A DNA stretch of 57,741 nt. It comes from Planctomycetota bacterium (GTDB lineage: Bacteria; Planctomycetota; Planctomycetia; Pirellulales; UBA1268). The notes under the pieces are model-generated. The model was not told where the DNA came from and searched no databases. It saw only the letters and a list, made by a program, of their open reading frames with translations. This document shows positions 25,005-33,000 of this stretch, in pieces (positions within the stretch are counted from its first letter, which is position 1; the number at the start of each line of letters is the position of its first letter). Location of the stretch: positions 1 to 57,741 of the forward strand of contig JAGWWA010000001.1 of NCBI GenBank assembly GCA_018970605.1, in the 5' to 3' direction. The translations under genes and the position numbers were made by a program.

Positions 25005-27611
25005 ATGGGGCACGTCGGCCGAGCACTCGTGGCCGCCGCCATCGCGCTGGCGGCCGGGCCCGTCGCCGCCCAGTCGATCCCCGCCTTCCCCGGCGCCGAG
25101 GGAGCCGGCGCCGCCGCCGTCGGGGGCCGCGGGGGCGACGTCTACTTCGTGACCAGCCTCCTCGACACCAACACCGCGGGCACGCTCCGCTACGGCATCT
25201 CCACGGCGCCGTCCACCGGCCGCACGATCCTGTTTCGCACGGGCGGCACGATCTATCTCCAGAGCACGCTCGACATCAACAAGCCGAAGATCACCCTCGC
25301 CGGCCAGTCGGCCCCCGGCGGCGGCATCACTCTCGCCTACCGGCAGACCCAGGTCTCGGGCGTCAGCGACGTCGTGATCCGCAATCTCCGCTTCCGGCCG
25401 GGCAACTCCGTCACCCTCGCAATGGCCGGCTCGGCCTCCCCCTACGAGCCCGACGCCCTGCACGTCGAGGGCGTAAACCGCGTGATGGTCGATCACGTAA
25501 GCGCCAGCTGGAGCGTGGACGAGGTGCTGAGCGTCACCAACTCCACCAACACGACCGTGCAATGGTCGGCGGTCACCGAGGCCCTGCGGAACGCGGGGCA
25601 CTCGAAGGGCGCCCATGGCTACGGCGCCCTGATCAGCGGCGACGTCATCAGTTACCACCACAACTACTTCGCCCACAACGACAGCCGCAATCCGCGGCCG
25701 GGGCTCTCCGTGTCGGGCAACTACGTGACCGGCACCATCAACTTCGATTTCCGCAACAACGTCAACTACGACTGGGGAGGCGAGAACGGCTACAACGGCG
25801 ACGAAGCCGGCGTCATGAACATGAACTATGTCGGCAACTACTCCGTCGCCGGTCCGAGCACGTCGTCCTCGAAGACGGGCAGGGCCTTCCTCGTGGGCCT
25901 GACCGACACGCGACTCTTTCTCAGCGGCAACAAGATCGATTCCAACCGCGACCTGGTGCTCAACGGCACCGACACCGGCTGGTCGATGATCGCCACGAGC
26001 ACGGCGACGAACCCCTCGAAGCCGACCGCCGCCGTCGGCAACACGACCGCCGTGAGCACGCAGACGGCCGACGAGGCCTATAAATCGGTGCTCGCCCACG
26101 CCGGGGCGACCTTCTGGGCCCGCGACACCATCGACGCCCGGGTGTTCGCGGAACCCGCCACGCAGGGGGGCAGGATCATCGATTCCGGAACCCAAGTGGG
26201 CGGCTACCCGATGCTGGCCACGGGCACGGCCCCCACCGACACCGACGCGGACGGCATGCCCGACGCGTGGGAGGCGTCGCTCGGCCTCAATCCGCTCGTC
26301 AAGAACAACAACGCCGACTTCGACACCGACGGCTACACCGACTTGGAGGAGTATCTCAACGACCTCGCCGCCTGGCCGGCGCCCCTGCCGGCCGTGCTGG
26401 CCACCGGATCGTCGGCCCGCTACGCGGTCTGGTCGAACTGGAGCACGAAGTGGCAGCCGTCACGGCTCGATACCGCGCAGATCAACTCGGGAACCGCCGT
26501 CGTCGATGCAATCGGTCAGGACGCGGGCACGATTCAGGTCGGGGCGGCCGTCGTCGCTGGCCAGACGCCCACGCTCTCGCTGGCGTCGGGCGGACTCCGG
26601 GTGACGAGCGGCCTGGTCATCGGATCGTCCACCGGTTCATCGGCCCTCGTGCTGGTCAGCGGCGGAAAACTGACGGTCGGCGGCACGATTGCCACGGGAT
26701 CGGCGACGAGCGGCGTGTTCACCTTCACCGGCGGCACGGTGGCCGCGGCGGCGATCGACGCCACGAAAATCCGGGCGACGACGACCGGTTCGGCCGGCAC
26801 GTTCCGCGTGGCCGGCGGTAGCGCCACGCTCGCCCCCGGCGACATCGGCAAGGCTGGCCGGATGGTGATCACCGGCGGTCTGGCGTTCGATGCGGGATCG
26901 CTCCTGCTCGATCTCGGCGGCACGGCCGCGGCAGCGGCCTTCAGCCAGGCTTCTGCGGCCTACGACACCGTCGCGACGAGCGGCACGGCCACCCTCGGCG
27001 GAGCGATCTCGCTCGCGCTGACCGGCAGCTACGCGCCGGCCTGGCTGGTGCCGCACACCATCCTTACGGCCAAGACCGTCCAGGGCCGGTTCGCCACGGT
27101 CTCCGGACTCGAGGTCGGGGCCACGAAGCGGCTCGCCGTCACGTACACGGCGACCTCCACGATCGTCACAGCCGCGGCGCCTGGCGACACCAACGTGGAT
27201 GGCACGATCGACATCCTCGACGCGGCCGGTATCCTCGCCGGCGGCCAGTTCGATACGGGCGACTCGACCACCTGGGAGCAGGGCGACTTCAACGGCGATG
27301 GCGTTCTCGACGTCCTCGACGCGGCCGACTTCCAGATGCTCGGCCTGTTCGACGCCGGACCGTACACCGGGTCGGGTGTCGGCCGGATGGCGTCCTTCGG
27401 CGGCACCGACGCTGGAGCCGTGGCGGCCGTTCCCGAACCACGCCTCGGAATCGCCGCCGCGATTGCGGCGGCGGCGATCGTCGCGATTCAACCACGACGG
27501 CGATGGCGAAACCGGGCCACGAGCAGCGGCACCACGGCACAGACACCCGCCAGCATCCCGGCGGGTTCGGGAACCGCGGTCACGGCTGCCGACGATGCCT
27601 GCGGACCGTAG
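25005..27611 (+). CDS. Secreted PL1-like pectate lyase with dockerin-like pair and PEP-CTERM
   Basis: An 868-residue protein; ATG 25005 has GAGGAGG upstream. After a signal peptide the beta-helix begins at AFPGAEGAGAAAVGGRGG and continues with ITLAGQSAPGGG and SRNPRPG, hallmarks of a PL1-type lyase. TDTDADGMPDAWEASLGLNP is a thrombospondin-3-like Ca loop. A low-complexity Ser/Gly/Ala segment leads to a pair of Ca loops (GDTNVDGTIDILD and GDFNGDGVLDVLD) like a dockerin. AVPEPRLGIAAAIAAAAI is PEP-CTERM, but the protein runs about 34 residues beyond the basic cluster, overlapping antisense the convergent neighbour (27488-27611). A changed stop position or erosion is likely. Confidence 0.85.
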   Translation: MGHVGRALVAAAIALAAGPVAAQSIPAFPGAEGAGAAAVGGRGGDVYFVTSLLDTNTAGTLRYGISTAPSTGRTILFRTGGTIYLQSTLDINKPKITLAGQSAPGGGITLAYRQTQVSGVSDVVIRNLRFRPGNSVTLAMAGSASPYEPDALHVEGVNRVMVDHVSASWSVDEVLSVTNSTNTTVQWSAVTEALRNAGHSKGAHGYGALISGDVISYHHNYFAHNDSRNPRPGLSVSGNYVTGTINFDFRNNVNYDWGGENGYNGDEAGVMNMNYVGNYSVAGPSTSSSKTGRAFLVGLTDTRLFLSGNKIDSNRDLVLNGTDTGWSMIATSTATNPSKPTAAVGNTTAVSTQTADEAYKSVLAHAGATFWARDTIDARVFAEPATQGGRIIDSGTQVGGYPMLATGTAPTDTDADGMPDAWEASLGLNPLVKNNNADFDTDGYTDLEEYLNDLAAWPAPLPAVLATGSSARYAVWSNWSTKWQPSRLDTAQINSGTAVVDAIGQDAGTIQVGAAVVAGQTPTLSLASGGLRVTSGLVIGSSTGSSALVLVSGGKLTVGGTIATGSATSGVFTFTGGTVAAAAIDATKIRATTTGSAGTFRVAGGSATLAPGDIGKAGRMVITGGLAFDAGSLLLDLGGTAAAAAFSQASAAYDTVATSGTATLGGAISLALTGSYAPAWLVPHTILTAKTVQGRFATVSGLEVGATKRLAVTYTATSTIVTAAAPGDTNVDGTIDILDAAGILAGGQFDTGDSTTWEQGDFNGDGVLDVLDAADFQMLGLFDAGPYTGSGVGRMASFGGTDAGAVAAVPEPRLGIAAAIAAAAIVAIQPRRRWRNRATSSGTTAQTPASIPAGSGTAVTAADDACGP
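27177..27226. repeat. 50-bp dockerin-coding inverted repeat, left copy
   Basis: This block encodes APGDTNVDGTIDILDAA in the plus-strand lyase and reads nearly the same on the minus strand at 27747-27796 (one mismatch in 50). Protein-level conservation alone would allow many silent differences, so recent exchange or duplication is implied. Confidence 0.8.
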
Positions 27612-29956
27612 GGCCCCGCGTCGAACAGGCCGGTGCTCATAAAGTCGGCGGCGTCGAGGATGTCCACGACGCCGTCGTAGGTGAAGTCGCCCTGAATCCA
27701 GGTGGCAGCCGTGCCGGCGTCGAACTTTCCGCCCGCCACGAAGTTCGCGGCGTCGAGGATGTCGATCGTGCCATCCACGTTGGTGTCGCCAGGCGCCGCG
27801 TAGGCGGCCGTCAGCGAGCCGTCGCCGTTGGCCACCCAGCCGATGGCCCGCGGCAGGCCCGCCACCACCTCTGCGGCCACGACCGAGGAGCAGATGCCGG
27901 GACCATTCCACGAGCCTCCGTTGCGGCCCGCGACGAGATCGACGAGCAAGGCCGCAGTCGTCATGCCGCCGGCGGCGACCGTCACGCTGCCGCTTCCAAG
28001 GTCGAGGGCTGCCGTCGCTGCCTCATCAATGACGAGGCTCGCGAGGCTGCTCACCGTGGGCGAGGACGAGGCGACCTGGACGCTGCCCCCCGACACCGCG
28101 AGCCGGGCGTTCGCGAGGCCCGGCACGCTGACGCGGCCGGGCCCGGCCTTGGTGATCGTCCTGCCGCCCGCCGTGATGCCGCCCGCGAAGGAAATCGATG
28201 CCGACCCGCTCGACACGGTGAACGTCGCCGCGTCGGCGAGCACCACCGGCGCGTTGACCACATGGCTGCCACTCGCCACGGTGAGCGTGGCCGAGCCCGA
28301 CAGGGCGTCGAGCGTCAGTGACCGTGTTCCCGTGAGCACGTAGCCCCTGGAACTGTCGAAGGTGAGGTCCTGCACCGAGATCGCCACGTCGATCGTGACC
28401 GTTCGGCGGGCCGTGATCACGTCGCCGAACGTGGCGATCGACCACGCCGACGTCGGCCGCTCGCCCCGCCAGTTCATGAAGTTCGCTGCGCCGCCGTCGG
28501 CGTCGGGATACCAAACCGCCTGGGCCGAGAGGGAGTTGAGGTAGTTCTCGAGATTCGTGTAGCCGTTGCCGGCGACGGATCCATTGTTGTCGGCGACGTT
28601 CGGATTCGTGCCCCGCTTCGTCTCCCACGCATTCGGCATGCCGTCGGCATCGGTGTCCCAGCCGGCCGGCCGCGTGGTCGTGCCGCCGGCCGTCAGCGAG
28701 GCCCACTCGGCGGCGTTCGGCGCCGTGATCGGCGCCGTGCCGGTGAACGTGAGCACGCTGTCGATGATCCGCTTGTCGATGGGACTCCGGGCCCAGGGCA
28801 TCGCCCCGCTCGTGGCGATCGCCTTGGCATACGCGTCGTCGGCCGTGTCGGGGGCGGAGTCGGGATAGGCGAACCTCGTGGCCTGCCGGTCGGCGAGCGC
28901 CAGCGGTGCGTACGAGCCCGAGAGCGACTGCTGGAACATGCCCCAGCCGGTGTCGGTTCCGTCGCGGATGATCGTGTAGTTGGAATCGATCTTGTTGCCC
29001 GACTGGTAGATATGGACGTCGAGCGGACTGGAGTTCATCTCCTTGAGAAACGCGGTGTCGCGCCGGGCGGGATTCGAGGAGTTGTTGACGGGCACCGGTC
29101 CGGCGACAAGGTAGTTGCCGACGTAGTTCATGTTGAGGTGCTGGATATTGACGTCGGCCCCGGCGATGTAACCGGCTCGGTCGGCCCAGTTGTAGATCAC
29201 GTTGTTCTGGAACTCGAAGTCGAGCGTCATGCCGTTGTAGGTGCCCGGCCGCGGATTGCGGCTCTGCTGATCCGCGAAGAGGTTCTGGTCGTAGGAAATC
29301 TGGGAGTTGACGGTCGGCCGAATCAGCGCGCCGTAGGCGTGAGTCGCCGTGAGCGCCTCGGCCATGATCGAATCCTGCACGGTCACGTTCGTCGCCGTCT
29401 GCGTGGCGCTGATCACCTCGTCTTCGCTCCAGCAGCCCGACACGTTGCTGACGAAGATGTCGTGCGTGTTCCCAGTGCCCTGGATGCTCAGGCAGTCGGC
29501 GCCGGCGCCGGTGCCCTTTCGGATGGCGACGTGCTGGAAGATGATGTCGTGGGTGGGGGTGGCGACGGTGTTGCCCGTGATCTGCACCGTGTTGCCGATG
29601 AACGTGACCAGGCTCGGCGCGGTCTGGCCGGCGACCGTGACGTTGTGGATGTCCTTGAGGTCGAGCGTCGCACTGGTTCCCTGCGAGAGATCGATCGTGC
29701 CGCCCACGTCGAACACGATCGTGCGGCCGCCCGCCGGCACGTTCTTGGAGTACAGGCCGTAGAAGAGCGATCCGGGAATCGCGTGGGCCGGATCGTTGGC
29801 AAGCGTGGTGACGTGGTACACATCACCGCCGCGACCGCCGGTGGAGTTGGCCCCGAAGCCTGCCGCGCCGGGCACGGCGGGGACTGCGTGAGCCTGCATG
29901 GGGATCGCCACGAGGGCCGCGGCCAGGCAGAAGACGCGAAGGGAATGGTGGATCAT
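27488..29956 (-). CDS. Secreted PL1-like pectate lyase with dockerin-like pair and PEP-CTERM
   Basis: An 822-residue paralogue of the convergent lyase. ATG 29956 opens the signal peptide MIHHSLRVFCLAAALVAIPM; the ORF-track start is inside the preceding gene. The beta-helix includes GFGANSTGGRGGDVYHVTTL, VTVAGQTAPSLVTF and SRNPRPGTYN. WDTDADGMPNAWETKRGTNP is the Ca loop region. The C-terminus holds GDTNVDGTIDILDAANFVAG and GDFTYDGVVDILDAADF, then AVPEPAGMLAGVCAVVPLL with an Arg-rich end. It follows the giant lyase gene by 47 bp on the same strand. Confidence 0.85.
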   Translation of the reverse strand: MIHHSLRVFCLAAALVAIPMQAHAVPAVPGAAGFGANSTGGRGGDVYHVTTLANDPAHAIPGSLFYGLYSKNVPAGGRTIVFDVGGTIDLSQGTSATLDLKDIHNVTVAGQTAPSLVTFIGNTVQITGNTVATPTHDIIFQHVAIRKGTGAGADCLSIQGTGNTHDIFVSNVSGCWSEDEVISATQTATNVTVQDSIMAEALTATHAYGALIRPTVNSQISYDQNLFADQQSRNPRPGTYNGMTLDFEFQNNVIYNWADRAGYIAGADVNIQHLNMNYVGNYLVAGPVPVNNSSNPARRDTAFLKEMNSSPLDVHIYQSGNKIDSNYTIIRDGTDTGWGMFQQSLSGSYAPLALADRQATRFAYPDSAPDTADDAYAKAIATSGAMPWARSPIDKRIIDSVLTFTGTAPITAPNAAEWASLTAGGTTTRPAGWDTDADGMPNAWETKRGTNPNVADNNGSVAGNGYTNLENYLNSLSAQAVWYPDADGGAANFMNWRGERPTSAWSIATFGDVITARRTVTIDVAISVQDLTFDSSRGYVLTGTRSLTLDALSGSATLTVASGSHVVNAPVVLADAATFTVSSGSASISFAGGITAGGRTITKAGPGRVSVPGLANARLAVSGGSVQVASSSPTVSSLASLVIDEAATAALDLGSGSVTVAAGGMTTAALLVDLVAGRNGGSWNGPGICSSVVAAEVVAGLPRAIGWVANGDGSLTAAYAAPGDTNVDGTIDILDAANFVAGGKFDAGTAATWIQGDFTYDGVVDILDAADFMSTGLFDAGPYGPQASSAAVTAVPEPAGMLAGVCAVVPLLVARFRHRRRG
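27747..27796. repeat. 50-bp dockerin-coding inverted repeat, right copy
   Basis: This is the reverse complement of 27177-27226 apart from one base; it encodes the dockerin pair start of the convergent lyase. A third, more diverged copy lies at about 31575-31625 in the same orientation as this one. Confidence 0.8.
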
Positions 29957-30003
29957 GGGCTGCTGCGCCGGGCGGAGAATGTCCCCTGACGCCGACGATA
30001 CCG

Positions 30004-33000
30004 TCACATGCCGGCTTCGCCACGTGCCGTTTTCTGCAGAACGCCTTCGCAATCGAGTTCGACCGCGCCGAGATCGGGGGCTGCGCCCGTGAAGGCCCCG
30101 CCGAGGTCGATTCCCTTGTCGACGACCGCACCGCCGCTCCGCGGACTCGCGAAGCCGTTCTCCGGCAGGCCGCCGTCCGCGACGCGAGTCGCGGACGCAA
30201 GCGCGGCGTCGAGTCCCGTGAACTCGTCGGCCGTCAACGTCGAGACATACTTCCCCTTCTTCTTCGGATTGGGGTCGGGCATCCAGGAGTTGTGCGGGCA
30301 GACGACGTCGGCGTCGAACTCCACGCCCGATTTCGATCGTGTTGGGGCGAATGAGACGCAGTTCACGAGCACATGCGCCGCCTTCTTGAACTGGAAGTTC
30401 GTCCTGTTGCCCCAGGCGGCGCAGTGCTGGAGCGTGATGGGCGCCGTGTTGTTGTTGTCCTCGAAGCCGTTGCCCGAGCCGAAAGGATGATCGAAGGCCA
30501 CGCATCGCCGCACGAGGTGGGAGGCCGGCTTGTCCTGGCCGCCGAGTTTGAAGCCATTGCCATCGCCGTTGTAGCTCCCCTGCACCCGCGGAAAGAGGTC
30601 CGGGTCGCCGTTGTGCCAGGCCCAGCAGCGATCGAGCGTCACCGGGAACGTGGTCATGAACAGGTCCCAGCCGTCGTCGGCATTCTCCCAGGCGCGGCAG
30701 CCGACGAACGAGTTGCCCTCCCCGGGAAAGAGCTTGCAGGCGAACCCGTCGGCGTTCTCCCCCTTGGTGCGAGCGTCGAAGTTGCGGTAGGAATCGCAGT
30801 TCACGATCGTGTTGTGGGCCGCAAGGTCGCCGTCGTTTCGTGACTTCTTGGCGAGACCGATCTGCAGGCCGCTGTCGCCATTGTGGTGGAACACGCACCG
30901 CTCGACACGATTGTGGCTGCCCTCGATCTTGAGTCCGTTGTCGGCCGCGTGGCAGATTTCGAGCCCCTCGAGAATCCAGTGGTCACCGGTGAGAAAGACG
31001 CCCCGCGACGCCGCCCGCTGCTTCTCGTCGGCCGCCGTGACGCCCGCGAACTCGAGCACGGGCTTGGCGCCGGGGGCCGCCTGAAGTCGCAGCGGCTGGT
31101 CGGCGGTGCCGCTGCCCGAGAGCAGGATCATCCGCCCACAGGCGAACACGCCGTCGTGCAGCAGGATCGTGTCGCCCGGCCGGGCCCGATCCACCGCCGC
31201 CGGCACGCTCGCCAGCGGCGCCTGCTCGCTACCCACCGCGGCGTCGTCGCCACGGGGCGCCACGTGAATCGTGGCGGCCGAGGCGATCGCCCCGATCACG
31301 CAAGCCGCACCGACTCCCACCACCCGTAAAAATCGCCGCCGCATCGTGAGCCCCACGACCGGCACCAGCGCGAGCCACGGCAGGCACGCCGGTTCGGGAA
31401 CCGCAGTGATGGCCCCGGGGTCGCTGGCGGCGAGTGCGGGGACGAACGGCCCCTGATCGAAGAGGCTCGTCCCGAGCAGATCGGCGGCATCGAGAATGTC
31501 CACCACGCCGTCATAGTTGAAGTCGCCCTGACTCCAGACGGCGGGCTGCCAGTTGTCGAAGAGTCCTCCCGAGATGAAGTTGGCGGCGTCGAGGATGTCG
31601 ATCTGGCCGTCCACGTTCGTGTCGCCCGGCGCCGTATAGGCGACCGAGCACGACGCATCGCCGTTCGCGATCCAGCCCACCGATCGCAGGATGCCGCCGG
31701 CCAGATCGGCCGCCGCGGCAGCCGACGTGATGCCCGTGGTCCCGGTCCAGGTGCCGTCGCCCCGGCCGGCGACGAGCGCCGCCACCAGCGAATCCTGGGC
31801 CATGCCCCCTGCCGCGATTTCGAGCCGGCCGACGCCAAGCTCCAGCCGACCATCGACGACGAGCCGCGACGTCGCGATCGTGCTGGCGGCTGACGACGAC
31901 AGCCTCGCGAGTCCGCCGGCGGCGATCGTGAGCGACGGCGTCTGCATCGACAGCCCCGCATCGACGGTGAGCGTGCCATTCGACAGCACGGCGGCAGGGC
32001 TCGCGGCCAGGGCTGCGGCATGACCGATCTGCAGCGTGCCCGCCGTGACCGACGACGTTCCCGAGAAGGAAGTGGCTCCAGTCAGCCGCAGATTTCCGCC
32101 GTTCACCGCGAGCGACACGCGGCGGGTCCCGCCACCGATCGCGTCGCGAATCGTGCCGGCGTACGTCGAGCTACCGGTCAGCGTGAGCCTGGCATCCTGC
32201 GCCGTCGAACTGTTGCCGATCACCGCGGCAGCCGCGCCCTGCGTGATGCCCCCGAGCGACTGGTCGTAGCCGGCAAGGTCGAGGGTCCCCGAACCGCTCG
32301 TCCCGATCGCCACCGCAGCCCCGGTTGCCAGGCCGTTGGTGCGGCCAAGCCGCGCGGTCCCCTGCATCACGTCAAAGCCCGCATACGCCCCGCCGCCGGC
32401 GAAGGTGACCGTGCCGGTGCGGACGCTCACCCGGGCCGTTCCCTGCACCACGACGGCCGCGTTCACTGCGAGTTCGCCGCCGCCCGAAGAGCCGAACAGG
32501 CCGCCGTTGGCCGGTGCTGAAAAAACGGTGATGGTGCTGCTGGCCAGGATGCCGCGGCCCGGCGCATCGTACTGGATCACGCCGCCGTCCGTCGCGCCGG
32601 TCGGCGCGTTGATGAGCATGGCGTTGGCGATCGTGGCGCTGCCGCTGAGCACGAGTCGCCGGGCCGACCCGGTGATGGTGACCAGTCCGCTGCCGAGGGC
32701 ATCGGTCGCGGCGGCCACAAGGGTGCCGCCGCGGAGCGAGGTGCCGCCCGCGTAGTTGCTGGCGCCCCCGAAACGCTGCGCGCCCGTCCCGGTCTTCGTG
32801 ATCGCGAGCGTCTGCGCGGTGCCCTGCGTGAGCAGGCCGGAAAAGTCGCCGCTGGCGTCGCCGTTTCCGACCGTGAGCGTTCGGGTGGTGTTGAGCGTGG
32901 TCGTCACGGTGCCGGCGCCATCGAGGCCGTTGATCGTGTGGCTGTTGCCGTAGAGGTCGAGCGTAGCCCCGGCGGCCACCGTCACGTCGCCCTTCCCGGC

